Shown here: in pieces, positions 8,237 through 17,181 of the stretch
How the letters are laid out: every line of letters begins with the position of its first letter
Numbering within the stretch: position 1 is the first letter of the stretch
DNA from: Pseudanabaena sp. FACHB-2040
GTDB lineage: Bacteria; Cyanobacteriota; Cyanobacteriia; Phormidesmidales; Phormidesmidaceae
Reading direction: 5' to 3'
NCBI RefSeq assembly: GCF_014696715.1
Contig: NZ_JACJQO010000017.1
Coordinates: 124,001 to 188,000 of the forward strand
Length of the DNA: 64,000 nt
Translations under genes and position numbers: made by a program
Notes under the pieces: generated by a model
What the model was told of the DNA's origin: nothing
The model's input: only the letters and a program-made list of their open reading frames with translations
Databases searched by the model: none

Positions 8237-9826
8237 ATGGCTATCGGATATCTCGCTCTGGTTCTCCATGCCCACCTGCCCTTCGTTCGCCACCCCGAAA
8301 GCGACTACGTCTTAGAAGAGGAATGGCTGTTTGAGGCCATTACCGAAACCTACGTCCCGCTGCTCATGATGTTTGAGGGGCTCAAGCGAGACGGGGTTGA
8401 CTTCAAATTGACGATGAGCATGACGCCGCCCCTGGTGTCGATGCTGCGAGACCCCCTGCTGCAGGAGCGCTACGACGCTCACCTAGCCCAGCTCGAAGAA
8501 CTGACTGAAATGGAGGTTGAGCGCAACGTCCATAACGGTCACCTGCGCTACCTGGCCGAGCACTACGCCCGCGAGTTTAACCACGTCCGTCAAGTCTGGG
8601 AGCAGTACAGTGGCGATCTGGTCACTGCCTTCAAGCAGTACCAAGACAGCAACAACCTAGAAATCATTACCTGCGGCGCGACCCACGGCTACCTGCCGCT
8701 GATGAAGATGTACCCCCAGGCTGTGTGGGCACAAATTCAGGTTGCCTGTGAGCACTACGAAGAAAACTTTGGCCGTCCGCCCAGGGGCATCTGGCTGCCC
8801 GAGTGTGCCTACTATGAAGGGCTAGAGCGCATGCTGGCCGATGCTGGTTTGCGCTACTTCTTGACCGACGGCCACGGCATTCTCTACGCTCGGCCCCGGC
8901 CCCGCTTCGGTTCCTATGCCCCAATCTTCACTGAAACTGGCGTCGCTGCCTTTGGCCGCGATCACGAGTCATCCCAGCAGGTATGGTCTTCCCAGGTGGG
9001 CTACCCCGGTGCTGCTGAGTACCGAGAGTTTTACCGCGACTTGGGCTGGGATGCCGAGTACGAGTACATTAAGCCCTACGTCATGCCCAACGGCCAGCGC
9101 AAAAACGTGGGCATCAAGTACCACAAGATCACGGGCAAAGGTCTAGGGCTCTCAGAGAAGGAATGGTACGACCCCTACTGGGCCCGCGAAAAAGCTGCCG
9201 AACATGCGAGCAACTTCATGTTTAATCGGGAGCAGCAGGTGCAGTACCTACACAACCTGACACAGCGCCCACCGATTATCGTCTCTCCCTACGATGCTGA
9301 GCTGTTTGGCCACTGGTGGTACGAAGGCCCTTGGTTTATTGATTACCTGTTCCGCAAGAGCTGGTATGACCAGAGCACCTACGAAATGACCCACCTGGCT
9401 GACTACTTGCAAACCAATCCCTCTCAGCAGGTCTGTCGCCCCTCTCAATCGAGCTGGGGTTACAAAGGTTTTCACGAGTACTGGCTCAACGAGACCAATT
9501 CCTGGATCTACCCCCATTTGCATAAAGCCGCCGAGCGCATGATTGAGCTGGCCAAGCGCGAACCCGCCGACGAACTGGAGTGGAAAGCGCTCAACCAGGC
9601 CGCGAGAGAGCTGTTGCTGGCGCAGTCCTCTGACTGGGCCTTCATCATGCGGACTGGCACCATGGTGCCCTATGCAATTCGCCGCACCCGCTCCCACCTG
9701 ATGCGCTTCAACAAGATTTGGGAAGACGTCAATCAGGGCAAAGTTGACTCAGGCTGGCTGGAGAAAGTAGAAGCCATCGACAACATCTTTCCCAGCATCA
9801 ACTACCGCGTCTACCGGCCTGTCTAG
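8237..9826 (+). CDS. GH57 1,4-alpha-glucan branching enzyme
   Basis: A 529-residue glycoside hydrolase family 57 protein of the branching-enzyme type, forming alpha-1,6 branches in glycogen. The N-terminal catalytic domain starts GYLALVLHAHLPFVRHPE. The nucleophile motif WLPECAYYEG has Glu at about residue 189 and the acid motif SPYDAELFGHWWYEGP has Asp at about residue 353. The C-terminal DUF1957 helical domain includes SSWGYKGFHEYWLNETNSWIYPHL. Length and motif order match the bacterial and archaeal GH57 branching enzymes, which are distinct from the GH13 GlgB also usual in cyanobacteria. Single gene with its own inverted repeat downstream. Confidence 0.9.
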   Translation: MAIGYLALVLHAHLPFVRHPESDYVLEEEWLFEAITETYVPLLMMFEGLKRDGVDFKLTMSMTPPLVSMLRDPLLQERYDAHLAQLEELTEMEVERNVHNGHLRYLAEHYAREFNHVRQVWEQYSGDLVTAFKQYQDSNNLEIITCGATHGYLPLMKMYPQAVWAQIQVACEHYEENFGRPPRGIWLPECAYYEGLERMLADAGLRYFLTDGHGILYARPRPRFGSYAPIFTETGVAAFGRDHESSQQVWSSQVGYPGAAEYREFYRDLGWDAEYEYIKPYVMPNGQRKNVGIKYHKITGKGLGLSEKEWYDPYWAREKAAEHASNFMFNREQQVQYLHNLTQRPPIIVSPYDAELFGHWWYEGPWFIDYLFRKSWYDQSTYEMTHLADYLQTNPSQQVCRPSQSSWGYKGFHEYWLNETNSWIYPHLHKAAERMIELAKREPADELEWKALNQAARELLLAQSSDWAFIMRTGTMVPYAIRRTRSHLMRFNKIWEDVNQGKVDSGWLEKVEAIDNIFPSINYRVYRPV

Positions 9827-9858
9827 ACAAGCTCTCCCACAGTTCCCTCTGCTAGCAG

Positions 9859-9888
9859 TGAAAGGCAAACCTACAGGTTTGCCTTTCA
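9859..9888 (+). terminator. Probable terminator after the GH57 gene
   Basis: A perfect 13-bp inverted repeat (TGAAAGGCAAACC with GGTTTGCCTTTCA) with a four-base loop lies 33 bp past the stop. There is no long T run beyond the T residues inside the stem, so it could work in either direction or act in 3'-end stabilisation. Confidence 0.65.
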
Positions 9889-9995
9889 TAAATTTCCCTT
9901 GAACTTCTCTCAGGGACCGACAAAATGGCAAAAGCTCTTGTGCTAGCTTGATTTAGGCAATCATAACGCCCTAAAACCAACCCTCCAACATTTCA

Positions 9996-10469
9996 ATGCC
10001 CTTGAACCCAAAGAAACCGCTGGCTGATTCATCCGCATCAATAGGGGCTACGGACGTACTCCTCAAGGCATTAGCGGCTAAAAAAAGGCGCGCTCACAGC
10101 CAGGTAACGGCCATGGAGTATGCCAAGACAAGCCAGGAATTTTCTAAATTCATGTTGGCTGCTAGCCTGATCGCGATTCCGGCTTATCTCTTACTTTTCG
10201 TTCTGGCAATTCCCTACGATGCAGACAAGGGCAAGACCATTGGGCTGGTTGTGATTACCCCGTCTCTGTTATTTCTGCTAGCAGCTTTTGCCTTTGCCGC
10301 CAGTTTTTTAAGAATGCGGCCAAAACCCATTTCTACTTTCCCTGAAAAGGCAGACATAGCCCTTAGAAGGGCTGTGACTGAGCACAGTCGGCTGACCTTG
10401 CTGGGGGCTTTGAGCGCAGCTGTTGGATGCGTTTGGGGAGTAGCGGTTGTGGTTAAAGGCCATCTCTAA
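9996..10469 (+). CDS. Hypothetical membrane protein, three predicted helices
   Basis: A 157-residue protein I do not recognise. The first 50 residues are hydrophilic and basic (KALAAKKRRAHSQV). Hydrophobic segments follow near residues 52-72 (FMLAASLIAIPAYLLLFVLA), 82-104 (GLVVITPSLLFLLAAFAFAA) and 132-153 (LTLLGALSAAVGCVWGVAVV). The starting ATG is preceded by CAACATTTCA with no clear Shine-Dalgarno. Codon use looks like its neighbours. It is bounded by the GH57 hairpin and a further hairpin, so it is probably monocistronic. Confidence 0.6.
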   Translation: MPLNPKKPLADSSASIGATDVLLKALAAKKRRAHSQVTAMEYAKTSQEFSKFMLAASLIAIPAYLLLFVLAIPYDADKGKTIGLVVITPSLLFLLAAFAFAASFLRMRPKPISTFPEKADIALRRAVTEHSRLTLLGALSAAVGCVWGVAVVVKGHL

Positions 10470-10484
10470 TTTGACGATTGGCCA

Positions 10485-10510
10485 ATAAAAACCCCGGCAG
10501 TTAGCCGGGG
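10485..10510 (-). terminator. Orphan terminator oriented on the minus strand
   Basis: CCCCGGC (10492-10498) pairs with GCCGGGG (10504-10510) around a five-base loop. The T run (TTTTTATT) follows only when read on the minus strand. No minus-strand gene lies to the right until 11725, and plus-strand genes intervene. It may end an unannotated minus-strand transcript or act bidirectionally for the hypothetical gene at 9996. Confidence 0.7.
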
Positions 10511-10680
10511 AACCCCATCAGGAGACGCCTATTTCGATGTGCAAGTGCTTTGCAGACTGCGCGATAAGCGATGTGATCTAGCCTAACGAACCTACTCAGG
10601 AATAGGGGAAGTTTGCGGAATTAACACAAAATTTTTATCGAGGATTTAATAGAGATGCTTTAAGGGGGGAACTGATGCGT
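10511..10680 (-). ncRNA. Possible small RNA feeding the orphan terminator
   Basis: Between 10511 and 10804 I see no protein gene. On the minus strand an AT-rich block (10620-10665) with possible -10 elements (TATTAA, TAAAAA) lies about 110-170 bp before the minus-strand terminator at 10485-10510. That would fit a transcript of about 130-150 nt. I could not match it to Yfr1 or Yfr2 motifs. This is inference from the terminator orientation only. Confidence 0.25.
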
Positions 10681-10921
10681 CCGTATCCCGAATCTTAAAG
10701 GCGGCAAAACCAGCTAAGGAGTCTTAGAAGCCGCGTCTAACTGAACTTGAGAAGGAGTGGGATCGCCCCAGAGACGTGTAAGATTAAAACAGGTGTAACA
10801 AAACATGAACGTAGGCTTAGCTATTGTCATCCGTGCCACCTGCTACTGCCCGCAGTGTCTGTTCACCCCCTTACTTGCAGCCCCATCTCGTTTTTCTCAA
10901 TTCCCTTGTCGGCATTGCCCT

Positions 10922-11149
10922 ATGGCTTTCTTTCGCGCCTATATTGCCCCACTCTTCATTGTTCTCATTTTTGTAGTGGCGATGGTTGCCGTTAGCGCCC
11001 GCATTTTTCTGCCGAGCGACATGATGGCTCCTGCCCCGATTGAGACACTGGAGCAACCGACTCAGTCTCCTGAAGTTTCCCTCGCAGGTGACTCACTGCC
11101 ACCGGGAATTTCCATGCTGCTGCACGGTCAACCCGACCATCCTGTATAG
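10922..11149 (+). CDS. Small single-helix membrane protein, probably conserved
   Basis: A 75-residue protein: MAFFRAYIAPLFIVLIFVVAMVAVSARIFLP forms one transmembrane helix, followed by an acidic Pro-rich tail. The frame is open upstream to an ATG at 10805, but that extension is Cys-rich and lacks the look of a conserved N-terminus; ATG 10922 begins the membrane anchor directly. I recall similar small cyanobacterial proteins but no function. It lies 39 bp before the GNAT gene on the same strand and may share its transcript. Confidence 0.6.
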   Translation: MAFFRAYIAPLFIVLIFVVAMVAVSARIFLPSDMMAPAPIETLEQPTQSPEVSLAGDSLPPGISMLLHGQPDHPV

Positions 11150-11188
11150 GGCATCTGTGTCAGACGTTCAGGGGGAACAGCCGCGCTA

Positions 11189-11665
11189 ATGAGTTTTTTG
11201 CCGGGCTACTGTCTGCAGCGGGGCTCAGGGCTAGACCGAGCACTGCTGGTGAAGGTGATGCAGCGAGCTCACTCTGAGATTAGCCCAGGTCAATCTCTTA
11301 GCCATGTGGCTGCTACAGTAGACCAGCATTTCTCAGGTGAAACTCCGCTTTGGTGGGTTTATCCAGACAAATCTGGGGAAGCAGGCCCCGCAGGCTCGCC
11401 GGTAGCCTGCCTGTGGTTGGGCAACGCGATTGACCAGCGCAGCGGCGAACGGCATGCTTACGTCTTGCTGCTATTTGTAGAGGCTGACCATCGGCGGCAA
11501 GGGCTGGCTACCGCCTTGCTGAAGCAGGGACACAAATGGGCTCAACAGCGCGGTGATCGACAAATTGCTCTACAGGTGCTCAGCAGCAACGAGGCGGCTC
11601 TACAGCTCTATCAAAAACTAGGCTATATCCCTGCTTCAGTCCTGATGACGCGGCCCTTAGAATAA
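11189..11665 (+). CDS. GNAT-family N-acetyltransferase
   Basis: A 158-residue protein with the GNAT fold. Motif A for acetyl-CoA binding reads VEADHRRQGLATALLKQGHKWA (the R/Q-X-X-G-X-A loop) near residue 98, and motif B is ALQVLSSNEAALQLYQKLGY. The N-terminus (MSFLPGYCLQRGSGLDRALLVKVM) is typical of a cyanobacterial GNAT group. The substrate cannot be told from sequence. It converges with the DUF721 gene at 11725. Confidence 0.85.
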   Translation: MSFLPGYCLQRGSGLDRALLVKVMQRAHSEISPGQSLSHVAATVDQHFSGETPLWWVYPDKSGEAGPAGSPVACLWLGNAIDQRSGERHAYVLLLFVEADHRRQGLATALLKQGHKWAQQRGDRQIALQVLSSNEAALQLYQKLGYIPASVLMTRPLE

Positions 11666-11724
11666 TTGGGCAGGCGGAGCCGCTAACGAAGCGGAGCCTT
11701 ACAGACCTATAGACCGTTGGGAAG

Positions 11725-12288
11725 CTACCGAGTCTGCCAGCCTTTAGCGATACAGAGACTGCACATAGACCAGCGCTTGAGTTCACCCTCTGGGCAGGGA
11801 CAGCTACAGCGCGGGCACTGGGCCTGACGGCGGGCTTCTTCTTGGCGGCGCTCAGCCCACTGCTGAAAGGCTTCGAGGGCAGTCTTAGGGAATGGGACTG
11901 GGACAGACAGGGGCGCGGCTTGAGCTAGGTAGCTGGGGTGCGATCGCAACCCCTCCTCATCGGCTCCCGCTCGCTCTCGCCGATCTCGCGGGCGGCGAAA
12001 CCAGTCTCCAGTAGAAAATCGGATGTCTTGAATAGGCGGCTTGACTAGAGCATTGATCTTCTCTAAAATTCGCAGGCGCTCAAAGGTGAGCGTTTGGCTC
12101 CAAGCCGCGTTGGCAACTGCCACATACAAAATGTCCTGGTCAATCCGCACAGGCTTAGTCTGCACGGCGACCGAAGGCCCGACCACCCGAGGCCAGCAGT
12201 CTGAAATTTGGCGAAACTGCCCTTGCTTGCGCCACTGAGGCTGGGTTTCTAGCTGGTTAATTAACCGATTAAGGGCATCTAGGGGCAT
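11725..12288 (-). CDS. DUF721/DciA-like protein with C-terminal Cys cluster
   Basis: A 187-residue protein. Residues 1-95 carry the DUF721 (DciA) fold: LNRLINQLETQPQWRKQGQFRQISDCWPRVVG, then the KH-like LYVAVANAAWSQTLTFERLRILEKIN. DciA proteins interact with the replicative helicase DnaB and help load it in bacteria without DnaC. The linker is basic (RRPRDRRERAG). The end has CPRCSCPCPEG and CSLC, possibly a small zinc ribbon, an addition I associate with cyanobacterial members. It is divergent from the SPOR-like gene, with 186 bp between the starts. Helicase loading is inferred from the family. Confidence 0.75.
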   Translation of the reverse strand: MPLDALNRLINQLETQPQWRKQGQFRQISDCWPRVVGPSVAVQTKPVRIDQDILYVAVANAAWSQTLTFERLRILEKINALVKPPIQDIRFSTGDWFRRPRDRRERAGADEEGLRSHPSYLAQAAPLSVPVPFPKTALEAFQQWAERRQEEARRQAQCPRCSCPCPEGELKRWSMCSLCIAKGWQTR

Positions 12289-12474
12289 TTTTTCTCAGTG
12301 TTAGCAGCACCAGACTTGGAAAGCTTCTGGGTTTATGCTGGGTTTGTTCTTAGGTTTATTCTACAAAAACAGGTCAAATCTTAGTCAAACAGCTTGTCAA
12401 GTCAGAAGAAATCAGTAACATATGTGTCTGAGTCTTTTTACCTCAAAACACTTTAGAGAAAGTGGCCGCCGCTC

Positions 12475-13836
12475 ATGCCCAGGCAATCCTTAGTCTCAGC
12501 TTCAGCTCCCAGCACCGACAGCAGCCTCAAGCCGCCGCTACAGCAGGCTTTAGCCAGCCTGTCAGTGGATCTCGAAACAGAGCTAATGCGCTACCGCCAG
12601 AGCCGCAAGGGCAGCGCTTCCGCACCAGCTTCCCGAGGACTGGGGTTTCGTAAACGGCGTCAGCCCCTTGATCTGATTCAGGTGGAAGGCAAAACAGAGT
12701 CCCAGGCAGCAACCAATTTGGCAGCCGCGCCTGTAGAAACGCCACTGCCGCCACCACTGCCACCCAATCCTCGGCTGGAGCAGACCGTCGCCATCTCAGG
12801 CAGCCCCTTAGCCAGAATTGAGGCCCCACCATCAGATAGCCCTGAGCCGGATGTTAGTGAACCGGAAGGATCGCTAGCTCACTACGAGTCCATTCCAGAC
12901 GACTTTTTGGAGACTACCGAAGCGCTGCTTAGAAGCACAGCAGCTAATGAACCTTCTCCGCCCTCTCGCGATACCGTCTACTCCCCCTCATTAGTCCGGC
13001 GACTGACGACCCCTCTGGGAATTGGGGCATTCCTGCTGTTGTTAGTCAGCAGTGCCGGGCTGGGGTACCTGATGACCACTCCTAAAGCCATTAACCACCT
13101 CTGGAATCACCCAACGCTGCAGGCGCTGCGGGGCCAGTCAGGAGAGGCCGGAGATCCCTCGGCAACCGGAGATACCCCAGCAACCCGTGTATTTGAACCG
13201 GGTTTGGAAGGGCTAGGCCCAGACCTCTCTCAACAAGAGTTTGTTGACCTGAACCGAGGCTCTCTCAGCACCCTGCCCTCAGGCGCTGCCGGTGCCCCAA
13301 CCATAGCCTCCACACCTCTTGCCCTAGCTGGGCCACCGAGTTCTCTGCCCACCCCAGCGGCGAGTGGGGCCGAGGCCAAGCCTGCCAACACAGCGGCAGC
13401 CCCGCCTACTCCAACACCCGCCCCGACTGCTCCCACCGTCGCCATTCGCACACCCGTTACGGTGCCAGCCACAATCCGTCCGGTGCAGGCCCCTAGAGCC
13501 CCGGCTCCAGCGGCAGCAGCTCCAGTAGCTCCTCAGCCCGCTGCACCCACCCCAGCCCCGCAGCCCCAGTCTGCTCCACCGCCTTTACCCTCTCCTAGCC
13601 CCCAGCCAGTAGCCGCCGCACCTGCTGCTGCTCCCAGCTACTATGTGGTCACAGACTACACTGGCGATCAGTCTCTTTCTAATGCTCGCGATGCCGTTGG
13701 TGAAGCCTACGTGCGCAACTTCCCCGCGGGTGCTCGGATTCAGATGGGCGCATTTGAGCAGCAGTCTTCGGCTCAAGACTTGGTGCAGAACCTGCAGCAA
13801 CAGGGTATCTCTGCTGAGGTTTATGCTCCTGAGTGA
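12475..13836 (+). CDS. Single-pass membrane protein with Pro/Ala-rich region and SPOR-like end
   Basis: A 453-residue protein. Residues 1-170 are hydrophilic and cytoplasmic by topology. A transmembrane helix lies near 182-203 (IGAFLLLLVSSAGLGYLM). The following part contains a long Ala/Pro/Thr-rich low-complexity linker (about 285-385). The last 65 residues resemble a SPOR-type domain (ARIQMGAFEQQSSAQDLVQNLQQQGISAEVY). SPOR domains bind denuded peptidoglycan at division septa, so a cell-wall role is plausible but inferred. An identical frame continues from before the ATG only briefly. The low-complexity linker is GC-rich and may vary in length between strains. Confidence 0.75.
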   Translation: MPRQSLVSASAPSTDSSLKPPLQQALASLSVDLETELMRYRQSRKGSASAPASRGLGFRKRRQPLDLIQVEGKTESQAATNLAAAPVETPLPPPLPPNPRLEQTVAISGSPLARIEAPPSDSPEPDVSEPEGSLAHYESIPDDFLETTEALLRSTAANEPSPPSRDTVYSPSLVRRLTTPLGIGAFLLLLVSSAGLGYLMTTPKAINHLWNHPTLQALRGQSGEAGDPSATGDTPATRVFEPGLEGLGPDLSQQEFVDLNRGSLSTLPSGAAGAPTIASTPLALAGPPSSLPTPAASGAEAKPANTAAAPPTPTPAPTAPTVAIRTPVTVPATIRPVQAPRAPAPAAAAPVAPQPAAPTPAPQPQSAPPPLPSPSPQPVAAAPAAAPSYYVVTDYTGDQSLSNARDAVGEAYVRNFPAGARIQMGAFEQQSSAQDLVQNLQQQGISAEVYAPE

Positions 13837-13893
13837 CCCTTAGATAAACTGGCTCTGGCGCTTGGCTTATGAGGTGGTTCTGGAAGATCTGCT

Positions 13894-14493
13894 TCAAGGT
13901 GTGCTGGCTGGGCGCAGCATAGCCGCTCCGGTCCCACATTGTCTCCTAGTAGATGCCACCTGCCAGGGAAAGGCACAGGATCCTACGTATCGGGTATGAG
14001 CAGGCAAGTTCGTTTCTGTTGAACCACAGGTAGAACTCAAGGCCCCATTGAGATAGCAAGCTCTTACCACTTCTGCTCTGGCAAAGATGGTGTTGCTGTT
14101 AAAGAACACAACAACCTCAGGGTTGCTGCGGTCTGCTGGGTAGGGCTGGCCCCAAAGAAAGTAATAGAAGCCACCGCCGCCTCGCTTAGCCCACACATCA
14201 AACCCAATATTGTCAAAGCGTCCGCTCTGCCATATGTAGAATCCTGCAGACTGAAGGGTTTGCGGAAAGGCGTACAGTTGCTCCGTCGTCTGGGTAGGTC
14301 GGGGAGCCTGAGGTGCAGGTGGGGCGGATGTAGGTCTAGGGCCTGCGCCACCGCCGCAAAGAGAGCCTAAATCAATTGAGCCACCTGATTCCGTCACAAA
14401 GAGGCAAGGCGAATCTTCATCGGCAAGGGTTGGGGATGCCTGGAATAGTCCCACAAGTACCAGGCTAGCCACCAAAGCAAACTTTCTCGACAT
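13894..14493 (-). CDS. Exported hypothetical protein
   Basis: A protein of 199 residues with a clear Sec signal peptide (MSRKFALVASLVLVGLFQASPTLA). The mature N-terminus carries a CLFVTESGGSIDLGSLCGG motif with two Cys residues, a pattern I associate with short secreted cyanobacterial proteins. Other Cys residues near the C-terminus could form disulfides. ATG 14493 is preceded by GGAG at suitable spacing; a TTG 12 bp upstream overlaps that ribosome site. Function unknown. The 14494-14831 gap to the next gene holds its promoter and that of the PspA gene, with no other gene seen. Confidence 0.65.
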   Translation of the reverse strand: MSRKFALVASLVLVGLFQASPTLADEDSPCLFVTESGGSIDLGSLCGGGAGPRPTSAPPAPQAPRPTQTTEQLYAFPQTLQSAGFYIWQSGRFDNIGFDVWAKRGGGGFYYFLWGQPYPADRSNPEVVVFFNSNTIFARAEVVRACYLNGALSSTCGSTETNLPAHTRYVGSCAFPWQVASTRRQCGTGAAMLRPASTP

Positions 14494-14831
14494 TACGCGC
14501 TCCAAAAATATTCAGTCCTACCAGCTGTAGTTCCTCGTTCCTCATACAGAGATGCTTTTAAGCCTGTATTGAGGCTCAGCGTTAACTAACGCAGGCAGCC
14601 TTAACATGGCCAATCAAGGAGCAGGAATTCGATTTAATTCACCCACTTCATAGGAAATTCGACTTCATCTAGAGTCTTCTTGGCGACATCTTTACAGCTT
14701 TAGAACAGCAGCCCAGACTAAAACCTGATTTAAGCAGCCAAACGCTACTAAATGGGTATACCTGCATCCCACGTTTCAGGGCCTCCCTGTTATGCTTCTA
14801 AGCAGAGAGCTGTTTAGGCAAGGTATGTGTC

Positions 14832-15536
14832 ATGGGACTGCTAGATCGCCTTTCACGGGTCATTCGCGCCAACCTCAATAGCGCCGTCAATCAGGCTGAA
14901 GATCCGGAAAAAATACTAGAGCAGGCCGTAGAGGAGATGCAGGCCAACCTGATCCAGCTGCGGCAGGCAGTGGCCCAAGCGATCGCAACTCAAAAACGCA
15001 CTGAGCGCCAGAGCGAACAGGCCACCAGAACTGCTCAAGAATGGTACAACCGAGCCCAGCTAGCGCTGCAGAAGGGCGAAGACGACATGGCGAGAGAAGC
15101 CCTGACTCGCCGCAAGACTTACGTCGATACCGCCACCGCAATGGACGCTCAAATTTTCCAGCAGCGGGATGTGGTGGAAAAGCTTAAAAGCAACATGCGG
15201 GCCTTAGAAGGCAAAATTACCGAAGCCAAAACCAAAAAGGATATGTACATCGCCCGCGCCCGCTCTGCTGCTGCCTCGCAGCGGATCCAGGAGATGATCG
15301 GGGAGGTCGGCACACCGGGTGCGATCGCAGCCTTTGACCGCATGGAAGAGCGCGTCATGGATCTAGAGGCCCGCTCCGAAGCCGTGGCCGAACTCAACGC
15401 CGGAGACAGCCTAGAAAAACAGTTTCAGGCCCTGGAGCAAGCGCCCGACTCCATCGATGCAGAGCTAGCCGCCATGCGGGCTCGACTGATGACGGGTTCT
15501 GAAGAGACAGGCAATAGCCTACCCCCCGGAGCCTAA
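14832..15536 (+). CDS. PspA/IM30 (Vipp1) family membrane-remodelling protein
   Basis: A 234-residue, almost fully helical coiled-coil protein. The amphipathic N-terminal helix (MGLLDRLSRVIRANLNSAVN) and the DPEKILEQAVEEMQANLIQLRQAVAQAIA segment are the family signature. PspA/IM30 proteins are ESCRT-III relatives that polymerise on membranes and maintain plasma or thylakoid membranes. The C-terminus ends soon after the sixth helix (SIDAELAAMRARL), so the extra Vipp1 C-terminal helix appears short or absent. I therefore leave PspA against Vipp1 open. It has its own upstream region of over 300 bp. Confidence 0.9.
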   Translation: MGLLDRLSRVIRANLNSAVNQAEDPEKILEQAVEEMQANLIQLRQAVAQAIATQKRTERQSEQATRTAQEWYNRAQLALQKGEDDMAREALTRRKTYVDTATAMDAQIFQQRDVVEKLKSNMRALEGKITEAKTKKDMYIARARSAAASQRIQEMIGEVGTPGAIAAFDRMEERVMDLEARSEAVAELNAGDSLEKQFQALEQAPDSIDAELAAMRARLMTGSEETGNSLPPGA

Positions 15537-15553
15537 ATGTCTTTCTTGAACTC

Positions 15554-15808
15554 CTAGTCCGAAGACTCCAAAGACTCCGGAGACTCCGAAGTATTACCAG
15601 CTCGATCCAAATACTGGGTATCGACTAAAAAAGCACCGCGCTCAAAGCGAACACCCCAATAGCCTCCAGGCCGCCGATCCAAGACAATCCCTTCATCACC
15701 CACCTGCAAAACGTCAGGAGGGCGCAGCATGGGCATAGAATCAGCAGTTTTGAAGTAGGGGGGCAGGCTAGTCAGGCGAACGCGATCGCCAACAGTAAAA
15801 GAAGACAT
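15554..15808 (-). CDS. sipA: SipA, DUF3148 regulator interacting with NblS
   Basis: An 84-residue SH3-like beta protein. The core DRVRLTSLPPYFKTADSMPM and the GDEGIVLDRRPGGYWGVRFERGAFL segment are the DUF3148 signature. In Synechococcus, SipA binds the histidine kinase NblS (Hik33) and modulates the NblS-RpaB stress and light pathway. The 13-residue acidic Ser/Glu tail is low-complexity. It converges with the PspA gene with only 17 bp between stops. NblS itself is not in this window. Confidence 0.85.
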   Translation of the reverse strand: MSSFTVGDRVRLTSLPPYFKTADSMPMLRPPDVLQVGDEGIVLDRRPGGYWGVRFERGAFLVDTQYLDRAGNTSESPESLESSD

Positions 15809-16013
15809 AGAGACAGCAAAAAGTAAGAAGTATTTCTTAAACGCCCAACCGGGCTATCGAGAGAGGGGCCAAAAGTTAAGAGACAAACGCCCTTAACCCC
15901 GCTACTGCCATTATCGGCCCGATTTCAACTACCGACGCAGAACCTCCCCCATCTCCCCGAGTCTTCCCCTCTACCCGTCCACTGATCCACCCATCTACCC
16001 CCTCACCCATCTC

Positions 16014-17057
16014 TCAAGGCACCTGCCAAGCCCGATCGTGATACTGCTGTGGCTCGGCATAAGGATCGACAGGTTCAGCAGCGTGGTCGTGGCCATGATG
16101 GCCGTGATCGTGACCGTGGTGATGCCCGTGGTCGTGCCCGTGATCATGACCGTGGCTGCTGCCGTTGCTAGCAAAAGCAGCCCGCCGGAACTTACACATC
16201 TCGCAGTTCATCTGCACCTGGCCCAGGTGAGTCTCCAATTCGCGCTGGCGCAAGACCCGAAGCAGTTGCGGGTGGATACCCATTTCGGGCAGGCAAACAA
16301 CCGGGGTACCTGGGTTTTCGGCCTGCTGAAGGGCCGAGATTTCAAAGATCTTCTTCATCAGCACCCCAGTAAACATGAAGTAGGGCAGCATGATGATCCG
16401 CTTGGGCTGGTATAGGTGGGCGCGGCGGAAGCCTTCTTCTAAGCGGGGATGAGTGATGCCGATAAAGCAGATCTCAACCGTTTTGTAACCGCTGCCCTCC
16501 CAGAGCACGCGGGCTAGTTTAAAGACATCGCCATTAGCGTCGGGATCGCTGGCTCCCCGGCCCACAAAGAGCAGCACCGTGTCTTCTCGGCTAATGCCCT
16601 CTGGATTAAAGGCTGGCGTATCGAGCTGGGCCAGTCGGTCCTGCCAGAGGGTGAGAATTTCGGGGGTGATGCCGAAGTGGCGACCGTAGTGGAAAGTCAC
16701 CTGGGGATGGCGCTGCCTAGCTCGATCTAGCTCGTTGGTCACGTCAAACTTGTTGTGCCGCGCCGCAAACAGCAGGATTGGCAGCACCGAGATATCGGTA
16801 AAACCTTTGGCAACACACTGGTCTACCCCATCTTGAATCGTCGGCTCGGTCAGCTCCAAGAAGCAGGGGATGACGGGTCTGGAGGCATCTAAAGCCTGAT
16901 AGGCAGCGGCAAACTCTAGAAGGCTGTCGCGGCCCTGGCTGTCGCGGCTGCCGTGGCCCACCATCAGCAGGGGCCGTTGACTGGGCAGCAGGGGCAGCAC
17001 CGGAGAATGCTCCGAGGCAAAGTCGTTCAGTGTGGTAATGATAGGTGCAGTTGACAT
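16014..17057 (-). CDS. Sirohydrochlorin chelatase with His-rich tail
   Basis: A 347-residue CbiX/SirB-type chelatase that inserts Fe2+ (or Co2+) into sirohydrochlorin for sirohaem or cobalamin synthesis. Two homologous half-domains are visible: [17 protein letters not shown] near residue 30 with the metal-site His, and [17 protein letters not shown] near residue 165. The CEMCKF motif near 285 gives cysteines that may hold a Fe-S centre. The tail is a run of HGHD and HGHH units (about 300-330) that should bind metal, a known feature of some CbiX proteins. Repeat number there may vary. The 15809-16013 gap downstream is C-rich and low-complexity. Confidence 0.88.
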   Translation of the reverse strand: MSTAPIITTLNDFASEHSPVLPLLPSQRPLLMVGHGSRDSQGRDSLLEFAAAYQALDASRPVIPCFLELTEPTIQDGVDQCVAKGFTDISVLPILLFAARHNKFDVTNELDRARQRHPQVTFHYGRHFGITPEILTLWQDRLAQLDTPAFNPEGISREDTVLLFVGRGASDPDANGDVFKLARVLWEGSGYKTVEICFIGITHPRLEEGFRRAHLYQPKRIIMLPYFMFTGVLMKKIFEISALQQAENPGTPVVCLPEMGIHPQLLRVLRQRELETHLGQVQMNCEMCKFRRAAFASNGSSHGHDHGHDHGHHHGHDHGHHGHDHAAEPVDPYAEPQQYHDRAWQVP

Positions 17058-17181
17058 GGAGGAGTGCTAAGGGAACGCCAGGACACCTATCTGTTCAATA
17101 CAGTAGGGTTCAGGATGCTTCGTCATCTTAGCCCAGAGCTTTGATTGGAGATATGCCGGAGGTAGGCATCGGGAGGCCAGA

